64,000 bases of DNA, from NCBI GenBank assembly GCA_028281765.1, contig JANQJF010000050.1:151532-215531 (forward strand), read 5' to 3'. This DNA comes from Planctomycetota bacterium (GTDB taxonomy: Bacteria; Planctomycetota; UBA1135; UBA2386). Shown here one piece after another: positions 16,215-25,446 of the stretch. The notes under the pieces were generated by a model that saw only the letters and a list, made by a program, of their open reading frames with translations, was not told the DNA's origin and ran no database searches. Both the position numbers and the translations under genes were made by a program. Positions within the stretch are counted from its first letter, which is position 1. Each line of letters opens with the position of its first letter.

Positions 16215-17965
16215 CGGGAGTGCTCCCGCGCCCGGAACGCGCGTTCGAGTTCTTCGACGAGGCCCGACGCCGAATCGGCGTCGGTGGCTGATGGCGTTTG
16301 CGCGAAGCGTGCGTCGAACATCGACTCGACCGTCGAGGCGGTGCGCTCCGCGAGATCGGTCGAGGTGCCTGCGTCGGTGAGCCGTGTTCCGAGGTCGCGC
16401 GACACGATCGCGCCGGTGGGGGTGCGCAATCGAGCGGCCACGTACTCGACGAACGCGCGAGTCGGATCGACGCCGGGTTTCCGGATGTCGGAGCGATAGC
16501 GAGCGGCCGCGCGCCGCGCGCGGTGCCCAAGAGGGTCTGTCCGCCGCCGGTCTCGAGCCCGGATCCAGAGCCAAAGCACGACCGCGGACAGCCACGGCGC
16601 GATCGAGACGAGCGCGAAGCGCAGCGCGCTCGGGTCGCGTGCGCCTCGACCTCGGGGAGCGGCGTCGAGGCCGAAGATGTCGTCGACGCCGGGTCGCAGG
16701 GCCGACGTCTCCGACAGGGAATCGGTTGCGCTCCTGCCGGAGACTCGGAGGGGAATCGCTGCGGAACGCACCGTGCGATACGCCCCCGGAGGATCGGGGT
16801 CGAAGAAGGAGAACTCGATGGCGGGAACTTCGACGGTCGTCGCGTCTCGTGGAGCGAGGTCGTAGGTGAACACCGCGCGGTCCGTCGCGCGCGTTTCGAT
16901 GCTTCCGAACAGCTGGAACCCCGGGGTCGACGACATGTCGGGACTCCCGAGACTGGCGAAGTTCCCGCGGCCTTCGATCGTCAGTCGCAGTCGGACGCTC
17001 TCGCCGGCCGCGAGCTCGGTGGGAGATGCTTCGGCGCGGATCGTGAACTGGCCGACGGCGCCAGCAAAACTCTTGGGTCGGTTGGCTTCCGGCAACGGCA
17101 AGACCTCGAGCTCGCGCGGTTCGGCATAGACGATGGCGTCGCGCCGATCGACCGGGACTCGGCCGTCGAGAAACGTCTCTTCGAACTCCGAGGCGTAGGC
17201 GAAGCGGAGCCACGCGGTGGGGATCACGAGCGGACCGCTGCGCGTCGCGAGCACCCGGTGTTCGATGTCGAGAATCGTGAACGCCCTCCCGTCGCGCTCC
17301 TCCCGCGCGAGGGAGTCGGCCCGGATCGCCCTGTCGTTGAGGGCAAAGGTCACGCTCGTGCCGCTCGACACGAAAGCCGCGCCATCGGTTCCGGGGAGCT
17401 CCTGCAGCCACGGAGCGTGCACGTGTGCCGGGACATCGAGCGGGGCCCGGAACATCGGAATCAGGTTGCTGTCGAAGAACGCGCGGTCGAAGCCGAATCG
17501 AAGTCGAAGCGGGATCTCCTCGTGCACGTAGTAGCGCTCGCGGGGCGCCTCCACCCGAAGGAACGCGTGTCGCGCGCCGGATTCGTCGAGCACCGCTTGG
17601 AGAACGACCGGGTCATCGTTGCCGTACTCACGGCCGGCTGCGACCACACGGGGTGGAGTGATCGAGAACTCGCCCTGTCGAGTCGGCTCGAGCGCGAGCT
17701 TCCAGGTCGATCGGAGGTTCGAAACCAGTCGCCCGTCGACGATCTTCTGCGTGATGGTTTGGGCGCGCCGCCCGACGGACTGTCGTAGCCCGTCCACCGG
17801 AACCAGCGGCGCGAGCTCGACGCTCTCGTCCGTGTCTCCGACGAACGTCACGCGCACGATGGCGCGATCCCCGACTCGAACGACCGCCGGATCGGGACCT
17901 AGGACGCGGACTTCTTGCGCGGACGCAGAGACTCCCAGGAGAAGGACTGTCAAGAGCGCTCTCAC
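16211..17965 (-). CDS. batD: BatD-like oxygen tolerance family protein
   Basis: 584 residues. The start is GTG 17965, overlapping the batC TGA (GTGA) and beginning the signal peptide VRALLTVLLLGVSASAQ. The mature protein is a run of beta-sandwich segments typical of BatD: VRVGDRAIVRVTFVGDTDE, then EPTRQGEFSITPPRVV, REIPLRLRFGFD-like and ESVRLRLTIEGRGNF strands. A membrane helix lies near residue 450 (FALVSIAPWLSAVVLWLWI), followed by a ~110-residue cytoplasmic tail with an acidic C-terminus. The longer frame upstream overlaps batC in another phase and is not used. Like its neighbours it is part of the overlapping operon, so its stoichiometry is probably set by translational coupling. Confidence 0.87.
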   Translation of the reverse strand: MRALLTVLLLGVSASAQEVRVLGPDPAVVRVGDRAIVRVTFVGDTDESVELAPLVPVDGLRQSVGRRAQTITQKIVDGRLVSNLRSTWKLALEPTRQGEFSITPPRVVAAGREYGNDDPVVLQAVLDESGARHAFLRVEAPRERYYVHEEIPLRLRFGFDRAFFDSNLIPMFRAPLDVPAHVHAPWLQELPGTDGAAFVSSGTSVTFALNDRAIRADSLAREERDGRAFTILDIEHRVLATRSGPLVIPTAWLRFAYASEFEETFLDGRVPVDRRDAIVYAEPRELEVLPLPEANRPKSFAGAVGQFTIRAEASPTELAAGESVRLRLTIEGRGNFASLGSPDMSSTPGFQLFGSIETRATDRAVFTYDLAPRDATTVEVPAIEFSFFDPDPPGAYRTVRSAAIPLRVSGRSATDSLSETSALRPGVDDIFGLDAAPRGRGARDPSALRFALVSIAPWLSAVVLWLWIRARDRRRTDPLGHRARRAAARYRSDIRKPGVDPTRAFVEYVAARLRTPTGAIVSRDLGTRLTDAGTSTDLAERTASTVESMFDARFAQTPSATDADSASGLVEELERAFRAREHSR

Positions 17966-18642
17966 CAGTCCCGCTCCACGGTGGCTCGCTGGGCGCCTTG
18001 CCGCGCGCGACGCTGTTCGATCTTGCGGCGATCCCGCGCGGCGAGCTTGTCGAGCAACTGGTCGACGAGCTCCGGCGCGGGGAGGCTGCGGCGCGGTTTC
18101 TTGCCGCCGTCCTTCTTGTTCTTGCGAGCCGCGGCTGCCGCCTCGCGTTCTTCGATCAGCCCGTCGATACGCCGCTGCGCGCGCGCGATGTTGCGGCCGG
18201 CCTCGGGCCAGGGCTCCGCACGCAACTCGAGGGCGCGTTCCCATCCGCCGATCGCATCCTTGGCGTGACCGATCGCGACGTCGAACGCGGCCGGCTCCGC
18301 TTCGGGACCGCGCGCCTGCTTGGCGGCCAGCTCTGCGCGCAAGAACGCGAGGTTGCCGAGCAGGAACTCCCGGAAGGGTTCGAAAGCGGCTCCGCCGCGG
18401 GCGGCCGCGCGTTCGAGCGCGATCCGGGCGGTCCTCTCGTCGCCGGTGGCGACCGCCGCGAGCGCCTGATTCGCGAGGAGCTCGGCGGATGCGGCGCCAT
18501 CCGAGTTCGCGATCGCGGCGGTGAATCCGGCGAGGGCATCGGTGAAGCGGGATTCTTCGAACGCACGCGTCGCGTTCGAGAGACCACGGTCGTCTCGGGA
18601 GCACGCGGCGAGCGTCAAGAGCAAGACCAGGACGTGCTTCAT
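17962..18642 (-). CDS. batC: BatC-like TPR lipoprotein
   Basis: 226 residues from ATG 18642, which overlaps the upstream batB TGA (ATGA). The N-terminus MKHVLVLLLTLAACSRDD carries a lipobox (LAAC) with Cys 15 as the likely acylated residue. TPR-like helices follow: NATRAFEESRFTDALAGFTAAI and ELLANQALAAVATGDERTARIALERAA. The last third is strongly basic with a Lys/Arg-rich linker (RKNKKDGGKKPRRS). Bacteroides BatC is also a TPR protein between BatB and BatD, which fits. Earlier in-frame starts give a non-signal N-terminus and would overlap batB widely. Confidence 0.82.
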   Translation of the reverse strand: MKHVLVLLLTLAACSRDDRGLSNATRAFEESRFTDALAGFTAAIANSDGAASAELLANQALAAVATGDERTARIALERAAARGGAAFEPFREFLLGNLAFLRAELAAKQARGPEAEPAAFDVAIGHAKDAIGGWERALELRAEPWPEAGRNIARAQRRIDGLIEEREAAAAARKNKKDGGKKPRRSLPAPELVDQLLDKLAARDRRKIEQRRARQGAQRATVERDW

Positions 18643-19646
18643 CGAGGCCTCCGATCGCGCATGCCGAACTCGAACAGCCACAGCAGCACTGCGCACAGGA
18701 GCGGCCACTGGAAGCGGTTCTCTCGCTGCTTGCGTGCGTCTATGGCCGTGGCCTCGCGCGCCTGCGGCAGGATGCGTCGTTCGTAGAGGTCCAGCAGCGG
18801 CTGGGCGCGACGGTTGCCGTCGACGAAGTCGCCGCCGGTCGCCGTCGCGATCGCGCGAAGGCTCGTGGGGTCCATCGTCGTGACTACGTCACGACCCTGT
18901 CGATCCTTCAAGAAGGTGGGGCCTTCCGCGGTCGTGATCGCGATCTTGCTGCCCCGCGTCGAGCCCATGCCGATGCAGTGCACGACGATGCCGCGCTCGG
19001 CGCAGGCCGAAGCGGCGCGCAGGGCCTTGGCCTCGAGATCCTCCCCGTCGGTGATCAACACGATCGACGCGGCGTCGCCTTCGCGATGTTCGAGCGACTC
19101 GAGGGCGGTCGTGAGCGCGGACGCGAGATCCGTGCCTCCGCGCCGCACGCTGCGGACGCCGCACTCGGGCACGAGCTGCGAGAGCGCGTCCAAGTCGTGC
19201 GTCAGGGGAACGTCGAGGCGGGCCTCGCCGGCGAACGCGACGAGCCCGACACGATCTCCGCGAGCACGCTCACACAGCGCCTGGATCTCACTGCGGGCGC
19301 GCTCGAGCCGGTTCGGCAGGACGTCGGCCGCCAGCATCGAACGAGACACGTCGAGGCAGACGAGGATGTCCGCTCCGCTGGCCAGCACGGAACGAGTCAC
19401 CCGACCCCACATCGGTTGTGCGAGCGCGAGAAGGGCGAACAGGAGCGCCGAGCTCGCGACCCAGGCGCGCAGGCGTCGGCGACGCGGTTCGAAGTCCGAC
19501 GTGAGGCGGTCGGCGTGCGGCCCCGTGATCGCGCGCAGGCGACGTTCGCGACGCGCGTCGATCGCTCGTGATGCAACCCACACGACCGGCGCGAGCAGCA
19601 GGAAGGGCAGCGCCTCCGGCCAGATCACGATCTCGCGCCAGCTCAC
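18639..19646 (-). CDS. batB: BatB-like VWA-domain membrane protein
   Basis: 335 residues, start GTG 19646 overlapping the batA stop (GTGA). N-terminal hydrophobic helices (PFLLLAPVVWVASRAI and WVASSALLFALLALAQP) precede a von Willebrand A domain at about residues 85-280. Its MIDAS motif is intact: DVSRS in LVCLDVSRSMLAAD, the Thr in RRGGTDLASAL and the Asp in LITDGEDLEAKAL. A last hydrophobic helix (WPLLCAVLLWLFEFG) anchors the C-terminus. VWA proteins with this helix layout are BatA/BatB. The A/B assignment is by order in the operon only. Confidence 0.88.
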   Translation of the reverse strand: MSWREIVIWPEALPFLLLAPVVWVASRAIDARRERRLRAITGPHADRLTSDFEPRRRRLRAWVASSALLFALLALAQPMWGRVTRSVLASGADILVCLDVSRSMLAADVLPNRLERARSEIQALCERARGDRVGLVAFAGEARLDVPLTHDLDALSQLVPECGVRSVRRGGTDLASALTTALESLEHREGDAASIVLITDGEDLEAKALRAASACAERGIVVHCIGMGSTRGSKIAITTAEGPTFLKDRQGRDVVTTMDPTSLRAIATATGGDFVDGNRRAQPLLDLYERRILPQAREATAIDARKQRENRFQWPLLCAVLLWLFEFGMRDRRPR

Positions 19647-20650
19647 GGCAGCACCTCGGACCACGTCGCGTCGAGTGCCCGCGCGGCGACGAGCAGGGCG
19701 AGTGCGGCGAAGAGCAGCGGGAGGAACTTCTCGCGGACGTCGTAGCGCGCTTCCTCGAGCTCGCCCCGTTCGAGTCGATCGATGTGCGCATAGGTCGCGG
19801 CGACGGACTCGGCGTTCTGCGCGCGGAAGAACGCACCGTCGGTCACTTGCGCGAGACCCTCGAGAAGCGAGGTGTCGAGCGGGACGATCTGGCCACCGGC
19901 GCCGAGGCGGCCTTGCCCGATTGCGATCGTGTACACGCGCACTCCCGATTCGCGACAGAGCGTTGCCGCTTGCGCGGGGCCGATCTCCTCGGGGGCGTCC
20001 GCACCGGCGACGTTCTCCTCGCCGTCGGTCAAGAGCACGACGACCCGGGACTTCGCCGTGCTCGTGCGGAGGATCTGGCCGGCTCGCGCGACCGCGTTGC
20101 CGATCCCTGTCATGTCCTCGGGGCCGTCACGCTCGACGAGTTCGATACCCTCGAGGACGCGTTGCGCGGCGTCGTGATCGAGCGTCAGCGGACAGAGGAG
20201 ATCCGCATACGCGGCGAATTGGAGCAGTCCAATCCGGTCGCCATCTCGAGCGGAGATGAACGCGTTCGCCGCAGCCGTGGCGACCGCGAGTCGATTCTGC
20301 GTCGGATCCAGGTCCTTGGCCGCCATCGAGGACGAGGCGTCCAGACAGAGGAGGATGTCGACGCCTTCGGTCTTGCGCGGCAGGAGCTCACGTTCGACCG
20401 GACGGGCGAGAGCGAGAACCGCGACGCACAGTCCGAGCGCCTGCAGGACCCGGGGCAGTCGCGCAAAGCGGACGCGCGGCGACGTCGGGAGGTCGGCCCC
20501 GTCGTGGACGATTGCGTACGGAGTGAAGGTCACGGCGGGCGCCGTCGCGCGACGACGGAGCCACCACGCGATCGGCACGAGAGCGAGGAGCCACAGCAGC
20601 CACGGATCGAGCAGCGTGATCCCGAACGCCTTCTCGAGCCACGCGCTCAC
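19643..20650 (-). CDS. batA: BatA-like VWA-domain membrane protein
   Basis: 335 residues from GTG 20650 (GTGA overlap with the preceding gene). The topology matches its neighbour BatB: two N-terminal hydrophobic helices (LLWLLALVPIAWWL and VLQALGLCVAVLALARP), a VWA domain with MIDAS residues DASSS (LLCLDASSSMAAKD), Thr in EDMTGIGNA and Asp in LLTDGEENV, and a C-terminal helix (LPLLFAALALLVAARAL). batA and batB have exactly the same length and probably arose by duplication. MIDAS metal binding to a partner, perhaps the MoxR-remodelled target, is expected from the family. Confidence 0.88.
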   Translation of the reverse strand: MSAWLEKAFGITLLDPWLLWLLALVPIAWWLRRRATAPAVTFTPYAIVHDGADLPTSPRVRFARLPRVLQALGLCVAVLALARPVERELLPRKTEGVDILLCLDASSSMAAKDLDPTQNRLAVATAAANAFISARDGDRIGLLQFAAYADLLCPLTLDHDAAQRVLEGIELVERDGPEDMTGIGNAVARAGQILRTSTAKSRVVVLLTDGEENVAGADAPEEIGPAQAATLCRESGVRVYTIAIGQGRLGAGGQIVPLDTSLLEGLAQVTDGAFFRAQNAESVAATYAHIDRLERGELEEARYDVREKFLPLLFAALALLVAARALDATWSEVLP

Positions 20651-21144
20651 GGCGGGGGCTCCAGATGGTCGTCGGTGAGTGCGGCCAGCGCCGCGTCCGC
20701 GTCGGCGAACAGCTGCGCGCGCTCTTCGTCGGTCGGGTCGTGCGCTTCGAAGTGGACGCGTTCGCAGTAGGCGACGACGCGATCTCGACTCGTGGCGAAC
20801 GCGGTCCGCGCCGACTCGGTCAGGCGCCGCGCGACCGAGTCGGCGTGATGGATCCATCCATCGCCGCGGCAGCGCGTTCGAATCGCGTCGAAGAGGGTTT
20901 GACTCACGATCTCGCACTCGGCTGCCGGGTCGAGCGGGGGATCGCTCGCGGCGACTTCGGCGATGCGGCCGCGTGCGACGTCGAGTGGGTCGGGTGGATT
21001 CGCGGCGCGTCGACGAACGACGTGCCAACGCAACCCGATTGCCAGGGCGACGACGATTGCCGCGACCACGTACCCGATCTTCAGCGAGTCCTGCTCGGGC
21101 ATCGGGAACAGCGCGCGGGGGAGCTCGACGGGATCTTGGATCAC
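20647..21144 (-). CDS. Small membrane protein of the MoxR-Bat operon (DUF4381-like)
   Basis: 165 residues from GTG 21144 (GTGA overlap with the DUF58 gene). One membrane helix sits at about residues 20-38 (IGYVVAAIVVALAIGL), followed by a cytoplasmic, helical, charged domain. Short single-helix proteins of this kind between DUF58 and the first VWA gene are often annotated DUF4381; my assignment rests on position and architecture, since no diagnostic motif is clear. The 267-residue reading that starts at 21450 lies largely over DUF58 and is not credible. Confidence 0.72.
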   Translation of the reverse strand: MIQDPVELPRALFPMPEQDSLKIGYVVAAIVVALAIGLRWHVVRRRAANPPDPLDVARGRIAEVAASDPPLDPAAECEIVSQTLFDAIRTRCRGDGWIHHADSVARRLTESARTAFATSRDRVVAYCERVHFEAHDPTDEERAQLFADADAALAALTDDHLEPPP

Positions 21145-22052
21145 GATCCGCCTCGCAGCGCACGCATGCGGAAGAACTCGACGAGCGGACGGAGGAGCGC
21201 GTCGGGATCCCGCGTCTTCGGCAGCGGGACGTCCATGTTGTCGACGCCGGCCCGGCGTAGTCGCTGTGCGGTTTCGCGTTGCCAGGTTGCGACGCGTTCG
21301 AGATACGCGTCCCGGGTCGGTGCGTGTCCCCAGTCGACGAGCCCGCGGCGACCGGTCTCCGGATCCTGGACTCGCATCATGCCGCGTCGCGGGGGCTCGA
21401 GTTCTGGAGGGAGCAGCCGGACGGCGACTAGGTCGTGCCGCTGCGCACACGCCGTGATGGCGTCCTGCCAGTCCCCGCCGACGAAGTCGGAGAGCAGGAA
21501 CAGGACGGTCCGACGAGGCATCGCGCGACTCGCGAATTCGAGGCCCGCAGCGAGGCGTGTCTCGCGGCGGACGGCGTCCAGTGCGAGGCAGTCCCGAATG
21601 ATTCGCAGCGCCTGTCCGGATCCCTTCCGGGGCGGCACGAAGTGCTCGACCTCGTCACCGAACGCCACGAGCCCGATCTTGTCGTCGTTGTGCGTCGCCG
21701 CAAACGCGAGGCACGCACACACACGCGCGGCCATTTGCCGAAGGGACCAGTAGGCGAACCCTCCGCGCATCGACGCGGACAGGTCGAGCAGGAACATCAC
21801 CGTGAGTTCGCGTTCGTCGACGTACTTCTTTACGTGCGGCGTGCCCACGCGCGCGGTGACGTGCCAATCGATCGAGCGAGGGTCGTCTCCGGGAATGTAC
21901 TCGCGGACCTCATCGAACTCGATCCCGGCCCCGCGGAACGCCGACGAGTAGCCGCCTGCGAGCATCTCGGTGACGAGTCGCTTCGCCAACACCTCGATCT
22001 GGTGGACCTCCTCGAGGAGTTCGTCGAGTTCGGCGTCCCGCGGTTCGGTCAC
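21141..22052 (-). CDS. DUF58 protein of the MoxR-Bat operon
   Basis: 303 residues from GTG 22052, overlapping the moxR stop (GTGA). The DUF58 signature is clear at about residues 45-75: EYIPGDDPRSIDWHVTAR, then KKYVDERELTVMFLLD. A degenerate VWA-like region follows, with LDLSASM giving a DxSxS-type metal site. There is no signal peptide or membrane helix, so it is cytoplasmic. DUF58 genes are the usual partners of MoxR ATPases. The long upstream extension in the same frame is a shadow of moxR. Confidence 0.92.
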   Translation of the reverse strand: MTEPRDAELDELLEEVHQIEVLAKRLVTEMLAGGYSSAFRGAGIEFDEVREYIPGDDPRSIDWHVTARVGTPHVKKYVDERELTVMFLLDLSASMRGGFAYWSLRQMAARVCACLAFAATHNDDKIGLVAFGDEVEHFVPPRKGSGQALRIIRDCLALDAVRRETRLAAGLEFASRAMPRRTVLFLLSDFVGGDWQDAITACAQRHDLVAVRLLPPELEPPRRGMMRVQDPETGRRGLVDWGHAPTRDAYLERVATWQRETAQRLRRAGVDNMDVPLPKTRDPDALLRPLVEFFRMRALRGGS

Positions 22053-23035
22053 GGCACGGGCACGGCGTCGAGGACCTGCTGGACGATGCTCTCGGACGCG
22101 ACGCCTTCCGCCTCGGCTTCGTACGTGGTGATGACGCGGTGTCGCAAGACCGGCATCGAGACGGCGCGGATATCCTTCGGCGCGACGTGCTCGCGTCCGT
22201 CGAGGAACGCGTTTGCGCGCGCCGCCTGAATCAGGGCGATCGAGGCGCGCGGCGACGCGCCGTAACGGATCATCGGCTTCAGCGCTTCGAGTCCGTGCGC
22301 GCCCGGGTCGCGGCTGGCCGTGACCAGGTCGACCGCATAGCCGACGAGTCGCGGGTCCACGTGCACGGCGTCGACGCCCGCGCGCGCCGCGACGACCTGT
22401 TCGGGGGACGCCACGCGTTCGGCGCGAGGGGAAGCCGCGCTCGTGGCCATCCGTTCGACCACGGCGATCTCCTGTTCGCGATCGGGGTAGGTGATGACGG
22501 CCTTGAGCATGAATCGATCGACCTGAGCTTCGGGCAGCGCGTAGGTGCCCTCCTGGTCCACCGGGTTCTGCGTCGCGAGAACCAAGAACGGGTCCGGCAG
22601 GATGTGCGTCTCGCCGGCCAGCGACACCTGCCGTTCTTGCATCGCTTCGAGGAGCGCGGACTGCACCTTCGCCGGCGCACGGTTGATCTCGTCCGCTAGG
22701 ACGAAGTTCGCGAACAGTGGGCCTTCGTGCACGCTCCAGTCCCCGGACTTCGGGTTGTAGACCTGCGTGCCGACGAGGTCGGACGGCAGCAGGTCCGGCG
22801 TGAACTGGATGCGGCGGAAGGAGCCACCCAGAGTCGTCGCGAGCGTCTGCACGGCCAGGGACTTCGCTAGCCCCGGAACGCCCTCCAGAAGGACGTGACC
22901 GTTGGCGAGCAGCCCGATTAGCATCGTGTCGACGAGCTCGTCCTGACCGACGAGCACGCACTGAATCTCGGCGCGCACGGCTTGCAGGAAGGCGCCGTCG
23001 GTCGAGATCCGTTCCGTGGGGCGGGTATCGGTCAC
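22049..23035 (-). CDS. MoxR-family AAA+ ATPase
   Basis: 328 residues from ATG 23035; first gene of the overlapping operon. Walker A is GVPGLAKS (about residues 53-60), Walker B VLADEINRAP (about 113-122), and sensor I ATQNPVDQEGTYALPEAQVDRFM is the typical MoxR block. The C-terminal lid contains VRYGASPRA-like sequence (IRYGASPRASIAL). MoxR ATPases are thought to remodel or help mature partner proteins with VWA domains, here the DUF58, BatA and BatB products. The 165-bp gap before the next divergent gene (23036-23200) must hold the operon promoter. Confidence 0.95.
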   Translation of the reverse strand: MTDTRPTERISTDGAFLQAVRAEIQCVLVGQDELVDTMLIGLLANGHVLLEGVPGLAKSLAVQTLATTLGGSFRRIQFTPDLLPSDLVGTQVYNPKSGDWSVHEGPLFANFVLADEINRAPAKVQSALLEAMQERQVSLAGETHILPDPFLVLATQNPVDQEGTYALPEAQVDRFMLKAVITYPDREQEIAVVERMATSAASPRAERVASPEQVVAARAGVDAVHVDPRLVGYAVDLVTASRDPGAHGLEALKPMIRYGASPRASIALIQAARANAFLDGREHVAPKDIRAVSMPVLRHRVITTYEAEAEGVASESIVQQVLDAVPVP

Positions 23036-23200
23036 GGGCCCAGCCTACACCCAGGATCGCGCCCGTGCGATGCGTCGGCCCTGTAACACGGGTGTCAATC
23101 GGGGGTTCTGGCGGCGGCGGTAGGCTGTCGATCGGGCTCGAGACGGGATACAGTGCGCTGAGCCTCTCGAGCGTGCCATCCGCACTCTCCGTACACAGTC

Positions 23201-25441
23201 ATGCTCCGGATCCCCTTCCGCTGGCAGCCTGGTGCTGCCGCCGTCGTTCTGTCCCTCGTTCCGTCGATCGCCGTGGCTCAGGACAGCCGCGAGGCGATGT
23301 GGCCTGCGCCGACTGCCGAGGACTGGAAGAAGCCGGTCCTGATTCAGTGGCAGCGCACGTGGGACGACGCCGTCGCCGTGGCCCGCGAGACCGGCAAGCC
23401 GATTCTCGTCTGCGTGAACATGGACGGCGAGATCGCGAGTGAGCACTACGCGGGGATCCGCTACCGGCAGCCCGAGATCGCCAAGCTCTACGAGCCCTAC
23501 GTGACCGTGATGGCGTCGGTGTATCGACACAACGCGCGTGACTTCGACGAGCAGGGGCGGCGGATCCCGTGTCCGCGTTTTGGCTGTGTCACCTGCGGCG
23601 AGCACATCGCGATCGAGCCGATCTTGTTCCGGAAGTTCATGGACGGGGAACGTGTCGCACCGCGGCACATCATGGTCGAGCTCGACGAGAACGGGCAGGA
23701 CTCGAACGCGGCGGAGACCTACGACGTCTACTACGCGTTCGATACCGACTCGGTGTTCCAGGCGATCGGCGACGGGATCAAGAATCGTGCGCGCCAGCCA
23801 AAGGTGATCTCGCGCGGCGACCGGTCGATCCTCGAGCGGGTCGCGAGCCCGGACAGCAACGACAAGACCGCGGTCGAGCAGGCGTTCTTCGACGGCGATC
23901 GCGCCACGAAGGAGAAGATTCTCGAGGCGGCGGTCGCGGCGGGGGACAACGCGTCAATCGACCTGTTGCGCCTCGCGGTGTTCGGGCTCGACGTCGAGCA
24001 CGGCAAGCTCGCGCGCAAGGCTCTCGCGATGTCGTTGCGTGGCGATGCGGCCGACGTCATCAACGAGGCGCTGCGCGTGCCGCTGCCGAAGGACGAACGG
24101 GACGCGTTGATCGGCGCCCTGACGAAGATCGGTGAGAAGTCGCCTCAGGCAAAGAAGCTCGCCGTCGTGCACAAGGGGCTCAGCGGCTCGCAGGCCGGGG
24201 TCGACGTGCGGGACTGGACCGAGAAGATGTCGGGTTCGACGTATCCCGCGCCCGCTGGCTTCGACACGATCGAAACCGCTGTCGAGGAACAGGCGCGCAC
24301 TGCGGCGACCCAGCCGAAGAGCCCAGAGGCGCAGCTGGAGCTGGCCGAGAGCACGCTGCTCCTCGCGGTCGACCCGAAGAACGCGGCGCTCCTGGCGAAG
24401 GACCCGCGTACGGCCGCGGACTTCTCGCAGCTGCAGTTCCAGGACGCTTACCGCGCGGGCGTCGAGGCCGAGCGCCTGGGTGCGTCCGGTTGGCGCGTCG
24501 ACGCGGTGATCGGCTTGTCTGCGTACTACCTGGAACGCCTCGACGAGGCGTATTCCCGTGCCGAGAAGGCTGCGAAGGCGATGCCTCCGGGTGCCGAGGG
24601 CTGGACCGGGATGGCGACTCTCGCGCTGTTCGCCGTCGCGCGTCAGAAGGCCATCGGCAAGAAGATCATGGCCAAGGAGAACTGGCCGCCGGAGTGGCTG
24701 TCCGACGTCAACGCGGCGTACTCGGTTTTGGCGAAGCACCCGCTCGGCACGGCGCTCCAGGTCGTCGAGCACTACGACTTCATCGAGTGGCTCGGCGCCC
24801 GCGGCAAGGCGGCGCGCGTGCTCGAGGCTGGACTGCAGCGATTCCCAGACGCCTGGCAGCTGCACGACCGGATGCGCGGCCAAGTGCTGCGGGATCGCGG
24901 AGCGCGGGGACTCGAGCCCGCGTACGAAACGATGATTCAGAAGCACGGCGCGACGCCGAACCTTCGCTGGTTCGCCGGCTACGCGTCGATCGTCGCCGCC
25001 GAGTTCTTGCGTCGCCGCGGTCACGATGATGATGCGGTCGCGTCCTATGACCGCGCGATTCGTCACTTCGAGAACTCGATCGCCGGCAACCCGTCGAGCG
25101 CGGCCACCTCCGACCACTACATCGCCGTCGCCCTCGGCGGCAAGGCGCGCATCGCCTACGAAAACGACGAGGACCGCACCGCGCTCGACGCACTCATTCG
25201 ATCGTTCGCCCGCCGGCCCGATGCGGCCGCGACCCTCGATGGACTCAACATCTCGGCGGTCGACACCGCGAAGATGCTGCGCCAGCGCCTGCGCGACAAG
25301 GAGGCGAAGGCGATGGTTGCCGAGCTGCAGGCCGCAATGGATCGACTCGATCCGAAGATGCTCGAGCTGCCGGCGTACGAGACGGGTGGCGCCCCGAGCC
25401 CCGACGCCCAGCGCGCGGCGCGCCGCCGCCGGGGGCGGTAG
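23201..25441 (+). CDS. Exported thioredoxin-fold protein with TPR-like C-terminal half
   Basis: 746 residues with a signal peptide (PGAAAVVLSLVPSIAVAQ). About residues 45-180 have the thioredoxin_7/DUF255-like layout: AVAVARETGKPILVCVNM, a helix ending QPEIAKLYEPYVTVMAS, and VAPRHIMVELDENGQ in the cis-Pro position. In the register where the family has CxxC, this protein has E-I-A-S, so it cannot be a normal disulphide oxidoreductase. A separate cluster, IPCPRFGCVTCGEH, offers a CxxC that might bind metal or haem-free redox sites. The remaining ~500 residues are alpha-helical with TPR-like units (YSRAEKAAKAMPPGAEGW and following). The tail is basic (AARRRRGR). The fold is shared with the protein at 51596-52774. 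Confidence 0.75.
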   Translation: MLRIPFRWQPGAAAVVLSLVPSIAVAQDSREAMWPAPTAEDWKKPVLIQWQRTWDDAVAVARETGKPILVCVNMDGEIASEHYAGIRYRQPEIAKLYEPYVTVMASVYRHNARDFDEQGRRIPCPRFGCVTCGEHIAIEPILFRKFMDGERVAPRHIMVELDENGQDSNAAETYDVYYAFDTDSVFQAIGDGIKNRARQPKVISRGDRSILERVASPDSNDKTAVEQAFFDGDRATKEKILEAAVAAGDNASIDLLRLAVFGLDVEHGKLARKALAMSLRGDAADVINEALRVPLPKDERDALIGALTKIGEKSPQAKKLAVVHKGLSGSQAGVDVRDWTEKMSGSTYPAPAGFDTIETAVEEQARTAATQPKSPEAQLELAESTLLLAVDPKNAALLAKDPRTAADFSQLQFQDAYRAGVEAERLGASGWRVDAVIGLSAYYLERLDEAYSRAEKAAKAMPPGAEGWTGMATLALFAVARQKAIGKKIMAKENWPPEWLSDVNAAYSVLAKHPLGTALQVVEHYDFIEWLGARGKAARVLEAGLQRFPDAWQLHDRMRGQVLRDRGARGLEPAYETMIQKHGATPNLRWFAGYASIVAAEFLRRRGHDDDAVASYDRAIRHFENSIAGNPSSAATSDHYIAVALGGKARIAYENDEDRTALDALIRSFARRPDAAATLDGLNISAVDTAKMLRQRLRDKEAKAMVAELQAAMDRLDPKMLELPAYETGGAPSPDAQRAARRRRGR

Positions 25442-25446
25442 GCACG

